A DNA stretch of 64,000 nucleotides from Nitrospinae bacterium CG11_big_fil_rev_8_21_14_0_20_45_15 (GCA_002787235.1 PCWG01000002.1:1-64000); one strand, 5' to 3'. Counted from the stretch's first letter, positions 27,618 through 38,046 are shown. Made by a program: numbers and translations. Notes: a model not told the origin generated them from the letters alone.

Positions 27618-27971
27618 ATGAATAAAATTATAGCGGTCTTTTTCTGTTTGTGGATTTTTTTGGGATGCGAAAAACTGGAAGAATCGCCCCTCATGCTGGC
27701 TCCCAATTCTGAGCCGTCGGCTGTTCAAAACAATGACAGAGGGCTTGAAAATTTTCAGAAACGAGAATATTTCGATGCGATGTTGAATTTCAATCAGGCG
27801 CAGGAAGCAGATTTTTCATCAGGCGAGGTGCATTTCAATTTTGCTCTGGCACTTCATATGCTGAATAAGGGAAAGAGAGCGCAGGAACAATTCCAGTTGG
27901 CAAAAAAATATGCAGAAGGAAATCCTTTGATATTAGAGTCGAAACTGTTGAATAAATATCTTGGGAATTAA
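27618..27971 (+). CDS. Small lipoprotein with TPR-like repeats
   Basis: Exported protein of 117 residues. The signal peptide ends in a lipobox (FCLWIFLGC), giving a lipid-anchored Cys at residue 15. Residues 40-105 look like one to two TPR units (GLENFQKREYFDAMLNFNQA, then VHFNFALALHMLNKGKRAQEQF). The open frame extends upstream to 27486, but ATG 27618 is the start that yields the signal peptide. It follows the nucleotidyltransferase-fold gene closely; function unknown. Confidence 0.7.
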   Translation: MNKIIAVFFCLWIFLGCEKLEESPLMLAPNSEPSAVQNNDRGLENFQKREYFDAMLNFNQAQEADFSSGEVHFNFALALHMLNKGKRAQEQFQLAKKYAEGNPLILESKLLNKYLGN

Positions 27972-28011
27972 AAGAGATATAGATTGCTACTTTGGACCCC
28001 TTGGGGGTTGC

Positions 28012-28040
28012 TTGACTTTGGATGGGGGCGAACGCATAAT
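28012..28040 (+). promoter_or_regulatory. Sigma-70 promoter of purA
   Basis: TTGACT (28012-28017) and CATAAT (28035-28040) with an exact 17-base spacer. RNA would start near 28047, about 80 bases before purA. Confidence 0.7.
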
Positions 28041-28095
28041 GCCCCATCGTATTTGCATTCCGGGTTTATTGTCCCTGTGTTGTATAGGGGCGTAA

Positions 28096-29415
<1,320 letters not shown>

Positions 29416-29502
29416 GCTAAGCTATAAAAGAAGAACGAGCGCATGAGTGGATGATTTTCAGTGTAGCGGGTTTGGATTTTTCAGACCTGCGCTTGGGTGA
29501 TT

Positions 29503-29796
29503 ATGAAGCTGGATTTTAGCGCGGACGCCAGAAAATATTTAGAGCAAAAAAGACAGAGTTGTCTGACTGTCGATTTGGAAGAGATTCAGTCGCCTTGTTG
29601 CATAGGCAGGCTTCCAGAGATCAAATTTTCCAACAGTGTTCCAGCCAAGCCTGAAGACTATCGAAGTTTTTCATCTTTTGGCATCGAAGTTTTTATCTCG
29701 AAACTGTTGCGTACCTCATCCAATGTGACTTTTTCTCTGTCTGGTTTTGGCCCGTTCAAAAAACTGGAAATCCAGGGGATTGACCTGATTCTTTAG
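29503..29796 (+). CDS. CC-motif (CC/Se-type) small protein
   Basis: Small protein of about 97 residues. The first part resembles HesB/IscA-like proteins (FSADARKYLEQK). A central SPCCIG carries adjacent cysteines, followed by a conserved-looking GIEVFIS strand. This layout recalls the CC/Se motif family, in which the second cysteine can be selenocysteine; here both codons are ordinary Cys. Metal, selenium or redox binding is plausible but not shown. The start is GTG 29497 or ATG 29503. Confidence 0.5.
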   Translation: MKLDFSADARKYLEQKRQSCLTVDLEEIQSPCCIGRLPEIKFSNSVPAKPEDYRSFSSFGIEVFISKLLRTSSNVTFSLSGFGPFKKLEIQGIDLIL

Positions 29797-29841
29797 TGTT
29801 GTCAAGAGCGCATTCAATTCAAGTAAATCATAGGCTTTAAA

Positions 29842-31548
29842 ATGCTTGCAGTCGTCATTCTGATATCATCCTGTTTGTTTTTTTATTTCGTTGGCTATCG
29901 GTTCTATGCCGGCAAACTGGATCGCGAAATCGTTCAGCCCGACGACGGCAAAAGCACGCCCGCGCACAATCAATCCGATGGTGTCGATTACGTTCCCAGC
30001 AAGCCACTGGTTTTGTTCGGTCATAACTTTGCATCCATTGCAGGGGCCGGGCCGGTCATAGGCCCCATTGTCGCCCTGCATCATTTTGGATGGGCGGTAA
30101 CGATTGCCTGGATTTTACTGGGCAATGTGTTTATTGGAGCGGTGCACGATTATCTGACATTGATGATTTCAGTGCGCAATCGAGGAAGCTCCATCGCGGA
30201 AATTGCAGAAGCAACGATGGGCACACGTGCCAAAATTGTGTTTTCCATTTTTCTTTTGCTGGCCATGTTGCTCGTCATTGCCGTGTTTGGCGTGGTGGCC
30301 GCCAAAACTTTGATCGCTCAACCGGAAATGGTGTTCCCCACCTTTGCGATCATTCCCGTGTCTATGGCGTTGGGTTGGCTCATTTACCAGAAGAATTTAA
30401 ATTTGACAGCCGTCACTTGTGCCGGAGTGACACTGGTGATACTCAATATATTCGTTGGTTTTCATTTCCCCGTTGTCCTTCCCGAAGCCGGTGTGATGGG
30501 ATTTTCGCCGTTGATGTTCTGGTTTGTTACTTTGATGATTTATGCCGGAGTCGCATCGGTTCTACCCGTGCAGATTTTGCTACAGCCACGCGATTACCTT
30601 TCCACATACATTTTATTTGGTTCTTTGTCTTTGGGGATGTTGGCCCTGTTATGGGTTCGTCCCGAGATTCATACCCCCGCATTCAGCGGCATGGTTTCCG
30701 AGCAACAGGGGCCGATGTGGCCCATGCTGTTTGTCCTCGTTGCCTGCGGAGCTGTTTCAGGATTTCATTCGCTGATAGCGGGCGGCACCACCTCGAAACA
30801 ACTTTCGGTTGAATCACAGGGTCGGTCCATCAGTTACGGCGGCATGTTGACCGAAGGAGTGGTTGCCGTGGCAACGGTTTTGCTGGTCGGGGGTGGATTG
30901 TACTGGACCGCGCCGATAGGGGGTGGTGTGGATATGGAGACGCTTGGATTCCGGGAAACTTTGAAATCCGGTGGCTGGATTTTGGCTTACGGCAACGGCT
31001 TTGGGAATATGGTGCATCAGATGATTCCCATGATGAGTTTCAGCTTTGCTTCGATGATTGCCGTTCTGGCCTTGAACACCTTTGTTCTGACCACACTGGA
31101 TTCTGCCGCGAGAATCACCCGGTTCATCGTTCAGGAATCGATCGGTCGCCGGTTTGTTTCCTTCAAGAATAAATACATCGCAACGCTGGCGATTATTTTT
31201 CTTGCCTACCTCATTGGTGCGACAGAGGGATGGCAGAAAATCTGGCCGATTTTTGGTGCGACCAATCAGCTCATTGCCGCAGTGGCCCTGTTTGTTATTT
31301 CATCCTATCTTGCCAGTGTGAAGAAACCGACTGCCTATACATTCTACCCGGCATTGTTCATGATCGTGACAACGATTGCCGCACTGTGCTGGCAGGCGTG
31401 GAGGTTTTTCACCCAGCCCGTTCCCAATATTTTTCTGGGAGTTTCTGCGCTGGTTCTGGTTGGGCTCGCCATCTATGTTGGGCTGGAAGGCATCCGCTCC
31501 TTGCAGAATAGGAAAAACTTGGATCTGGTGCCTGGCATTGCAGAGTGA
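29842..31548 (+). CDS. cstA: Carbon starvation protein CstA family (pyruvate/peptide transporter)
   Basis: Inner-membrane transporter of 568 residues with about 16 predicted helices. Family blocks are present: FGHNFASIAGAGPVIGPIVA, GAVHDYLTLMISVRNRG, GFHSLIAGGTTSKQL, and ATEGWQKIWPIFGATNQLIA near the end. CstA proteins import pyruvate or peptides under carbon limitation. It is slightly shorter than E. coli CstA (about 700 residues) but close to the short CstA forms. An AGG ribosome site precedes ATG 29842. Confidence 0.93.
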   Translation: MLAVVILISSCLFFYFVGYRFYAGKLDREIVQPDDGKSTPAHNQSDGVDYVPSKPLVLFGHNFASIAGAGPVIGPIVALHHFGWAVTIAWILLGNVFIGAVHDYLTLMISVRNRGSSIAEIAEATMGTRAKIVFSIFLLLAMLLVIAVFGVVAAKTLIAQPEMVFPTFAIIPVSMALGWLIYQKNLNLTAVTCAGVTLVILNIFVGFHFPVVLPEAGVMGFSPLMFWFVTLMIYAGVASVLPVQILLQPRDYLSTYILFGSLSLGMLALLWVRPEIHTPAFSGMVSEQQGPMWPMLFVLVACGAVSGFHSLIAGGTTSKQLSVESQGRSISYGGMLTEGVVAVATVLLVGGGLYWTAPIGGGVDMETLGFRETLKSGGWILAYGNGFGNMVHQMIPMMSFSFASMIAVLALNTFVLTTLDSAARITRFIVQESIGRRFVSFKNKYIATLAIIFLAYLIGATEGWQKIWPIFGATNQLIAAVALFVISSYLASVKKPTAYTFYPALFMIVTTIAALCWQAWRFFTQPVPNIFLGVSALVLVGLAIYVGLEGIRSLQNRKNLDLVPGIAE

Positions 31549-31643
31549 GAGCCGATCAGGGAATAGACAACGATTCCTTAATGTTGGTTTTTAGTTCACG
31601 AATATTATATGATAACTGAAATTCATTCTCAGACAGGTAACGC

Positions 31644-32306
31644 ATGAAACTCAGCGAAATATTAGCCGCAAGAGAAAAAAGTAAAGCACCGACTTCTACA
31701 GAAACCAAAACACCCACGGCAACCAAAACCGCCTCGAACAATATCATTAAAGTGGTTCGTACTCGGGAAACGCCAAATCCCGGTGCTCTGCAATTTGTGT
31801 TGAACGCTCAGATTCTGGATAATGGAAATAAGTCGTATGCATCCAAAAGCGATTGCGGGAACGATGAAATGGCGCAGGAAATTTTTGCTTTGGGTGATAT
31901 TCAAAGCGTTTTTGTCATGCAGAATTTTGTCACCGTAACTAAAACAGGTTCTACTTATTTTGGTCCCTTGAAGGACAGGGTCTGGAAGACGATCGATCGT
32001 CTGGTCAAAATTTATCCAGCCGATGCTCTGGCTCCAAAAATCGATCTGGATGTGAATAACTTCACGTCTTTTTCCAACAAGGAAAAAATGCAAGCCGTTG
32101 AAATGGTGCTGGATCGATCCATACGTGCCAATCTGGCAAAAGATGGCGGTGGCGTTGAACTCAAGGCTGTCGAAGGAAACATCGTCAAGATTTTATATCA
32201 GGGAGCTTGCGGTAGCTGTCCCACTTCCAGCACCGGTACCTTGCAATACATACAGGGGCAGTTGCGCCAACAGCTCCACCCTGATCTGGAAGTTAAATCC
32301 GTTTGA
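31644..32306 (+). CDS. NifU-like Fe-S scaffold/carrier protein (Nfu)
   Basis: Fe-S cluster carrier of 220 residues. A variable charged N-terminus (residues 1-35) leads to an Nfu_N domain (TRETPNPGALQFVLN, FGLGD-like ALGDIQSVFVMQNFVTVTK). The C-terminal NifU domain carries the cluster-binding GACGSCPTSS (C-x-x-C). The arrangement matches Nfu1/NfuA-type carriers that pass 4Fe-4S clusters to target enzymes. Confidence 0.92.
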   Translation: MKLSEILAAREKSKAPTSTETKTPTATKTASNNIIKVVRTRETPNPGALQFVLNAQILDNGNKSYASKSDCGNDEMAQEIFALGDIQSVFVMQNFVTVTKTGSTYFGPLKDRVWKTIDRLVKIYPADALAPKIDLDVNNFTSFSNKEKMQAVEMVLDRSIRANLAKDGGGVELKAVEGNIVKILYQGACGSCPTSSTGTLQYIQGQLRQQLHPDLEVKSV

Positions 32307-32518
32307 GTACTTCTCCCCACGCGTAAAAAATTTCTTTGCAATACAATTTTGAGATGTAAGCCCCTGCAGGTTTCTCCGACCTTTCCAGTTTCATAGCACA
32401 AGTTAAAAAAATCCCATTTAAATTCAGTGCATCTCAACTTTTGAGACATTGCATAAGCACAATCGACTTTTTAAGATGAATGGCCCGCCAATACAATTCC
32501 CTGATTTGGAGGTTGACC

Positions 32519-32701
32519 ATGACTGCAAAGCACATCGCTCGAAAGTTCCTCAAAGATCGGCTTCCTGTCCGATTGAAACTCATTGATTCTACAAATATTC
32601 CAGCATCAGATGCCGAAGCCTGTTCTACAATGCGGGTTCCCGCGCATTATCTGGCATCGAAAAAATTCAGGTTCTGTTCTACCTGTCAGAGATTGAGATA
32701 A
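32519..32701 (+). CDS. Small basic hypothetical protein (60 aa)
   Basis: Unrecognised 60-residue basic protein with three cysteines, two of them in FCSTCQ. A strong ribosome site (TTGGAGG) precedes ATG 32519, which is the main support. It has no membrane segment. It lies between the nfu and CBS-domain genes. Confidence 0.5.
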   Translation: MTAKHIARKFLKDRLPVRLKLIDSTNIPASDAEACSTMRVPAHYLASKKFRFCSTCQRLR

Positions 32702-32794
32702 AGATCATGCAAGTTCAAATAGGTTGCTGTTGTTATAAATTTTCTTTCTCTGGGTTTCTTTCCAGAGAATTAACTCAATTGAGGAGATAAGGTT

Positions 32795-33211
32795 ATGGAT
32801 GACATTGGAAATGAAGTTCTGGATGACATTGGTGATTACATGAGTTCCCCGGTGTTGAGCGTGGATTCAGAATCCACCGTTCAAGAGACGATACTGTACA
32901 TGCAAGCGAATGAGATTGGATCGGTTTTGGTCCAAAAGCTTGGCGATTTTGTCGGGCTTGTAACGGAATCCGATTTGACGCGCAAAGTTCTAGGAAAAGG
33001 ACTCAACGCCGAGACCACTATTGTTGGAACGATCATGACATCGCCCGTACTTTCTATGGATCGTTACCTCCCTGTCGAAGAAGCCAATTCGTTCATGCAC
33101 AAAAATAGGATCCGTCATCTGGCGGTTACCGAGGAAGACAAAATCGTAGGCATGTTGTCCATGAGAGACCTTGTGAGCTATTACTCCAGGGATTTCCGTA
33201 TGCAAGAATAG
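32795..33211 (+). CDS. CBS-domain pair protein
   Basis: Protein of 138 residues made of two CBS domains (about residues 14-70 and 80-135), which form a Bateman module that binds adenosine nucleotides. MSSPVLSVDSESTVQE and MTSPVLSMDRYLPVEEA begin the domains, and GLVTESDL and GMLSMRDL end them. There is no attached enzyme domain, so it likely acts as a sensor or regulator in trans. A strong ribosome site (GAGGAGATAAGG) precedes it, and a terminator follows immediately. Confidence 0.93.
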   Translation: MDDIGNEVLDDIGDYMSSPVLSVDSESTVQETILYMQANEIGSVLVQKLGDFVGLVTESDLTRKVLGKGLNAETTIVGTIMTSPVLSMDRYLPVEEANSFMHKNRIRHLAVTEEDKIVGMLSMRDLVSYYSRDFRMQE

Positions 33212-33214
33212 TCG

Positions 33215-33249
33215 AAAGCCAAAGCGGGCTGAGCCCGCTTTGGCTTTTT
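33215..33249 (+). terminator. Intrinsic terminator after the CBS gene
   Basis: AAAGCCAAAGCGGGC pairs perfectly with GCCCGCTTTGGCTTT around a TGA loop, followed by a T-run. This is a strong rho-independent terminator four bases after the stop codon. Confidence 0.95.
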
Positions 33250-33416
33250 GCATTCCACCCGCAGGATAAAGTCTTTGACGAAGTTCTTCGTTCCCTCCCG
33301 TGCGAAAAAAAAGCCCATCGCGCTCAAATCGTCACGAAATTGACAGTCATTTGCCTGTAAAAACGAGATATTGTAAAATATATTTATAACTCCATAGTTA
33401 TCAACGTTTTTTGGGT

Positions 33417-33444
33417 TTGACAAAGCAGGCTTGAAGGCTATAAT
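33417..33444 (+). promoter_or_regulatory. Near-consensus sigma-70 promoter, leaderless start
   Basis: TTGACA (33417-33422), a 16-base spacer and TATAAT (33439-33444) match the consensus exactly in both boxes. RNA would begin near 33451, only about five bases before ATG 33456, so the transcript should be almost leaderless. Confidence 0.8.
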
Positions 33445-33455
33445 AGCGTCATATT

Positions 33456-34523
33456 ATGGGCGCAAACATTAAAAAACAAACCAACAGGATCGTCGGCGAC
33501 TCCCCTTCAATCCATAAAATCTTCCAGCTTGTCGAGAAAGCAGCCAGTTCCGACAGTACGGTGATGATTTTTGGTGAGAGCGGAACGGGCAAAGAACTCA
33601 TAGCGCGTTCATTGCATGATAACAGTGACCGTTCGTCCAAAGCTTTTGTTGCTGTCAACTGCGGAGCCATTCCTCATGATTTGCTTGAAAGCGAATTATT
33701 TGGTTATGAAAAAGGCTCGTTCACCGGTGCCGTCAATACCCGAATAGGGCGTATGGAACTGGCGCATGAAGGGACTATTTTCCTTGATGAAATTGGCGAT
33801 ATGCCGACCCCTTTGCAGGTCAAATTATTGCGGGTTTTGTCCGAAATGGAAATCGACCGGATTGGTGGTTCGAAATCCATTCCCATCAACGTTCGTGTGA
33901 TTGCGGCGACCAACGTAAATATTGAAGACTCGATCAAACAGGGCAAGTTCAGGGAAGATCTTTTTTACCGGCTGAACATCATTCCGGTTCATATGCCCCC
34001 TCTGCGTGAGAGAAAAAGCGACATCCCCTTACTGGTGAATTATTTTTTGCATCGCTTCAATGCATCGAAAAATAAATCCTTTAAAGCGGTTGATGCCGAA
34101 GCGATGAGCATCCTCATCAATTACGAATGGCCCGGCAATATTCGTGAGTTACAGAATTTTGTGGAACGTATGGTGGTGTTGGGGACGGGAGAAGTTTTGA
34201 CACGTCGCGATCTGCCCGAAAAAGTTTTAGACGGTGCCTCCGAAGAGCCCTGGACTCCACTGAAAGAGGAAGAGCCCAACGAATCTCCGGCTGAAATGAT
34301 ACGACGTTCGTTTCAAAATGCCTCGCCATTTCCGGTGTTTGCGGGTATCCCCGAAGAGGGCATCAATCTGAAGCAAGCTGTAGAAGATTTTGAACGCGAG
34401 ATTCTTGAGGAAGCGTTGGAAAGAACCGGATGGGTCAAGAACAAGGCCGCCGCTTTGTTGGGATTGAATCGGACGACTCTGGTTGAAAAATTAAAGAAAA
34501 TGCAAATCACCCGCGACGAATGA
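33456..34523 (+). CDS. Sigma-54-dependent activator (AAA+ and Fis domains, no receiver)
   Basis: Transcription activator of 355 residues. The AAA+ domain starts almost at once: Walker A GESGTGKE (about residue 39), the sigma-54 contact loop GSFTGA (a variant of GAFTGA), Walker [12 protein letters not shown], the sensor RVIAATN and the arginine-finger region [10 protein letters not shown]. The C-terminus has a Fis-type helix-turn-helix ([24 protein letters not shown]). There is no N-terminal receiver or sensor domain, so activity may be set by expression or by a partner. Targets are unknown. Confidence 0.93.
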   Translation: MGANIKKQTNRIVGDSPSIHKIFQLVEKAASSDSTVMIFGESGTGKELIARSLHDNSDRSSKAFVAVNCGAIPHDLLESELFGYEKGSFTGAVNTRIGRMELAHEGTIFLDEIGDMPTPLQVKLLRVLSEMEIDRIGGSKSIPINVRVIAATNVNIEDSIKQGKFREDLFYRLNIIPVHMPPLRERKSDIPLLVNYFLHRFNASKNKSFKAVDAEAMSILINYEWPGNIRELQNFVERMVVLGTGEVLTRRDLPEKVLDGASEEPWTPLKEEEPNESPAEMIRRSFQNASPFPVFAGIPEEGINLKQAVEDFEREILEEALERTGWVKNKAAALLGLNRTTLVEKLKKMQITRDE

Positions 34524-34842
34524 TCGACGGTTAGATACCGAACAGATAGCGTTGCCCCCTCCCTCCGTATTTACCTTCATTCCCTGTTTTTTTGACTTGT
34601 GGTATTTTGAGGCGTCTGGAATTTTGCCAAATCAGATTATTTTTTAATCTTCTCTGTGTACACTTTATTCAGCTTTGCTACAATAGACAGCTTTTGGGGA
34701 TGTTCCCACAATTATTTTGAGTCACCGGGGCGTAGCCGGATGCGGTCAGCAACCTTGAATTTTATCATTGGATACAAGCGAGCGATCTATTGAATCGTTC
34801 TAAATACAGTGGGTGGGTCCCACATTACAGGAATTTAAGTTC
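34524..34842 (+). promoter_or_regulatory. pheT upstream region with candidate promoter
   Basis: The 319-base gap contains a possible promoter (TGTACA 34657-34662 and TACAAT 34679-34684, 16-base spacer) and several small dyads, such as GGGA/TCCC near 34700 and GTGGG/CCCAC at 34810-34823 just before the pheT ribosome site. I see no pheS, no leader peptide and no T-box signature. Any attenuation role is speculation. Confidence 0.4.
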
Positions 34843-36936
34843 ATGCAAATTGAATTGGAATGGTTGAAAGATTACGTAGAATTTTCTTTTCCCGTCGCAG
34901 AAGTGGACAGGTGCCTGACTCTGGGTGGATTTGAGGTGGACGCACTCGAGCGTGTCGATTTGCCCGGAGGAAAGACCGCAGACGTAATGGAATTGAATGT
35001 CACCCCCAATCGAGGCTACGGATTGAGCCATCTGGGTGTCGCGCGTGAACTGGCCGCGTTGGCCGATTTGCCCTTCAAAGCCCCGACCGTCACAGAAGAA
35101 CTTGCAAAGGCATGGAGTGACGGACCCGCCATCGAAAGCAAAATCAAAGTAACAAATACCGAAACAGAGCTTTGTCCCCGTTATTGTGCGATGGTCATCG
35201 AAGACGTTACCGTAAAAGCTTCACCACAGTGGTTGGCAGATCGGCTGATCTCCGTCGGCTTGCGTCCCATCAACAATATTGTTGATATCACGAATTACGT
35301 ATTGATGGAATACGGCCAGCCTCTGCACGCTTTTGACGGTGACCTTTTGCGTGGTTCTGAGATAGTGATACGCCGCGCCCGGGTCAAAGAAGCTTTCACT
35401 GCGCTGGACGGAACAGAACTGAAGTTGGAGGAGGACGCATTGGTGATTGCAGATGCCGAAAAGCCTTCAGCACTGGCCGGCATCATGGGCGGGGTCGGCA
35501 GTCAGGTTACAGAAAAAACTAAAAGGATCGTTTTAGAGAGTGCCTGCTTTGATCCCTCAATCGTACGCAAGGCATCCAAGAAATATGGCTTGCGTAGCGA
35601 TTCGTCGATTCGTTTCGAGCGAGAAGTCGATATTGAAGGCATCGTGCACGCGCAAGCGCGGGCGGCATTGATGATTCAGGAATTGGCAGGCGGCAAGATT
35701 TGTAAGGGACGCATTGATCTATATCCCAATCCCCGACCCATTTGTCAGATCGAATTGCGCGTGGAGAGAGTCCGGCAGATATTGGGAGCTTTTGTCGAAC
35801 CCGATGAAATCAGCAAGCACCTCCGCAAACTGGGATTCAAGGTGGATGAACTGAAAGCAGGCGAAACATTCAAGGTCGAAGTGCCCAGCTTTCGTCCCAT
35901 CATTCGGCGGGAGATTGATTTGATCGAAGAAATCGCGCGTTTGCGTGGTTATCAGCACATTGGTTCTGAATCTCCACAGGGTGCCGTGCAATCTGTTTCG
36001 AGAACCGCAGGACAAATAGCCACTCAAACGGTACGCGCTTCACTTTGTCATGGTGGTTACTCAGAAGCCGTGAATTACAGCTTCATTGGAAATAAAAATG
36101 CAGAAGCGTATTTGCATGCTTTTGCGGAAACCGGTTCCTCGTGTATCACTCTGAGCAACCCCTTGAGTGAAGAAATGGGAGTCATGCGAACCAGCCTCAT
36201 CCCCGGTTTGCTTGAGAATGCGCGTCTGAATATCAGCCGGGGACAAAAACCTGTGAAATTATTTGAAGTCGGCAAGATCTTTTATCGGGATGCCTCCGGT
36301 CAGCGTGTCGAAAGAACCTGTTTGAGTGGTCTCGCCGTAGGTACTTATGAAAACGATGTGTGGAAACAACAAGGCGATTCCTACGATTTTTATGACATCA
36401 AGGGAGCCTTGGAATCGGTTCTCGAACGATTGGCACCGGAAGCCGAACTGCGTCCTGGAGCCGCAACCTGCTGGTCATCCGAAAAAGTTGCAGAATGTGT
36501 TTGCGACGGAGAAATTTTGGGACATGTCGGCGAACTGGATTCAGAATGGGCGCAACGCGCTGAGGTCAATGGTTCCATCTACTTATTTGAGATCGATTTT
36601 GGAGCCCTTGTTGCGAGACCAAAAAAAAGGGCTCCATTTCGAGCCATCCCAAAATTCCCAGAGACCTATCGGGATATATCTTTATTGGTCAGTCAGAGCG
36701 TGAAATCCAAAGATTTGATCGAACAAATCCGTGATGGCGCTGGGCCGCTTTTAACCCGCGTCGAATTGTACGATCATTTTGAAGGCAAGAAAATAGAAAA
36801 AGGTAAAAAAAGCCTCACCTTCTCGCTGGCGTTCCAGTCTGCAGATAAAACCCTTTCCGACGAAGATGTCAACCCTCTGTTTGAGCAAATCGTTCAAACG
36901 CTGGCGCAAAAGTCTGGAGCCAGCCTCCGCGAATAA
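34843..36936 (+). CDS. pheT: Phenylalanyl-tRNA synthetase beta subunit lacking the tRNA-binding (EMAP) domain
   Basis: Beta subunit of the PheRS heterotetramer, which charges tRNA(Phe) and edits mis-charged Tyr. Present are the start MQIELEWLKDYV, the B1 segment LNVTPNRGYGLSHLGVARE, the B3/B4 editing domain (LRPINNIVDITNYVLMEYGQ), the B5 domain, the catalytic-like core (FPETYRDISLLV) and the anticodon-binding FDX end. It has 697 residues against about 795 in E. coli: the EMAP/OB tRNA-binding domain between residues 40 and 150 of normal PheT is replaced by a short linker. pheS is not adjacent. ATG 34843 has an AGGAA site. Confidence 0.93.
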   Translation: MQIELEWLKDYVEFSFPVAEVDRCLTLGGFEVDALERVDLPGGKTADVMELNVTPNRGYGLSHLGVARELAALADLPFKAPTVTEELAKAWSDGPAIESKIKVTNTETELCPRYCAMVIEDVTVKASPQWLADRLISVGLRPINNIVDITNYVLMEYGQPLHAFDGDLLRGSEIVIRRARVKEAFTALDGTELKLEEDALVIADAEKPSALAGIMGGVGSQVTEKTKRIVLESACFDPSIVRKASKKYGLRSDSSIRFEREVDIEGIVHAQARAALMIQELAGGKICKGRIDLYPNPRPICQIELRVERVRQILGAFVEPDEISKHLRKLGFKVDELKAGETFKVEVPSFRPIIRREIDLIEEIARLRGYQHIGSESPQGAVQSVSRTAGQIATQTVRASLCHGGYSEAVNYSFIGNKNAEAYLHAFAETGSSCITLSNPLSEEMGVMRTSLIPGLLENARLNISRGQKPVKLFEVGKIFYRDASGQRVERTCLSGLAVGTYENDVWKQQGDSYDFYDIKGALESVLERLAPEAELRPGAATCWSSEKVAECVCDGEILGHVGELDSEWAQRAEVNGSIYLFEIDFGALVARPKKRAPFRAIPKFPETYRDISLLVSQSVKSKDLIEQIRDGAGPLLTRVELYDHFEGKKIEKGKKSLTFSLAFQSADKTLSDEDVNPLFEQIVQTLAQKSGASLRE

Positions 36937-37064
36937 ATAATAGAGCATCTTTTTCGTCTGTCTGGAATCCTTTAGATTGTTTGTACAAAGGCAGATTCTT
37001 GAACTGGTTTTGAGCCAATGGAATCCCAATTGACAGGGGGGAGGCTCGGCGCTAGGATGCCCTC

Positions 37065-37343
37065 ATGTCAGAAGAACTCATCGATCGCTTAGAAAGAATT
37101 ACTACTGAGCTTGTTCAGGAGTTGGATTCCTTGATACAAGAGAACCGTGAATTGCGCAAGAAGTTTGAGCGAGAAGTCTTGGCGCGAAAAAAATCTGAAG
37201 AGAGCACTCAGATATTGAGGAGTCAAGTCGGGCAATTGAATCGTCTCAAACGCGAAAGTGAAAGATGGGCACAAGAAAAACAAAAAATTCGTGTGAAAGC
37301 TAAGAATTTACTGCAAAAAATTGACTCTGCTGATTTTTTGTAA
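37065..37343 (+). CDS. ZapB-like coiled-coil protein
   Basis: Protein of 92 residues that is almost wholly coiled coil with heptads of L/I and charged residues, like ZapB. ZapB helps place the FtsZ ring and works with ZapA, whose gene follows 167 bases downstream. Sequence alone would not distinguish it from other short coiled coils; the call rests mostly on position. ATG 37065 has an AGGA site. Confidence 0.65.
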   Translation: MSEELIDRLERITTELVQELDSLIQENRELRKKFEREVLARKKSEESTQILRSQVGQLNRLKRESERWAQEKQKIRVKAKNLLQKIDSADFL

Positions 37344-37510
37344 AATTTAGTTTTCCTCGATTGAGCGGATATCATAATAAATAACTGATAAAACGTTGAT
37401 TTTTCTCTCGCCTGCACATAGATTTCGTTTGCTGGGTTTGTCTCATGGCTGAGTTTCGTCCGGCCCAAGGCAGATATTTTTAGGTTAAATTATTTTGAAT
37501 TGAGCGTAAT

Positions 37511-37813
37511 GTGAAAATCAAAATTTACGGAAAAGTCTATACGGTTAAAACAGATCCAGACGTAGATTTGGAAGTAGTCGCTGATTATGTCGATTCAAAG
37601 ATGAAAGAACTCAGTGAAGCAGGAAAAGGCAGGATCGCGACAGCCGATCTGGCCGTTCTGACCGCTTTGAATCTGGCTCAGGAATTGATGGCCCATAAAA
37701 AAGCACATACAGGAGCCGATTCCGTTGTTCAGCAACGCTTGGGAAGATTGGCCGACCGTCTGGATGAAAAGCTGGAAAGCATTAAAACAAAAGGAGTTGC
37801 GGAAGATAAATAA
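37511..37813 (+). CDS. zapA: Cell division protein ZapA
   Basis: FtsZ-ring associated protein of 100 residues. The N-terminal half has the ZapA pattern (IKIYGKVYTVKTD, then ADYVDSKMKEL), the middle has the conserved VLTALNLAQEL, and the C-terminus is a coiled coil used for tetramerisation. It bundles FtsZ filaments. The start is GTG 37511. The zapA - 6S RNA - folate cyclo-ligase order is the widespread arrangement in Proteobacteria and supports all three calls. Confidence 0.92.
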   Translation: MKIKIYGKVYTVKTDPDVDLEVVADYVDSKMKELSEAGKGRIATADLAVLTALNLAQELMAHKKAHTGADSVVQQRLGRLADRLDEKLESIKTKGVAEDK

Positions 37814-37815
37814 CC

Positions 37816-37844
37816 TTGAGAGCACAAGTTCTCTATGCTAGAAT
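37816..37844 (+). promoter_or_regulatory. 6S RNA promoter
   Basis: TTGAGA (37816-37821) and TAGAAT (37839-37844) with a 17-base spacer. It starts just after the zapA stop and predicts RNA beginning near 37851, at the 5' end of the 6S RNA. Confidence 0.7.
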
Positions 37845-37850
37845 ATCGCT

Positions 37851-38046
37851 ACTGGAAACAACGCCTCCCTGTTGTTCTCGTGATTGGACTTCAATAATTT
37901 TGAGCCAATATTTTTTGAACGGGGTTGAGGAATCGACTGTGGTGAGCATGCCTTCTTTAGGAAGGAAGCCTGAAGCAGTTTACCGATCCCCCACCTATAG
38001 TTATAGGTTCAAAAAAAAGGTCTGATTACGGTGTGACGGGGGGGTA
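37851..38046 (+). ncRNA. ssrS: 6S RNA
   Basis: 6S RNA, which mimics an open promoter and sequesters sigma-70 RNA polymerase in stationary phase. It sits between zapA and the 5-formyl-THF cyclo-ligase gene, its standard place. The ends pair: CCTCCC (37864-37869) with the G-run at 38038-38044, and CGTGATTGGAC with GTCTGATTACG. The core resembles E. coli 6S: GAGCCAATATTT (E. coli GAGCCGATATTT), then GGTGAGCATGCC and GAAGCCT. Length is about 195 bases. Exact ends are estimated from the promoter and closing stem. Confidence 0.88.

Noticed and set aside
29551..29620. Selenocysteine in the CC-motif protein
   Set aside because: Both motif codons are TGT and TGC; no in-frame TGA is present.
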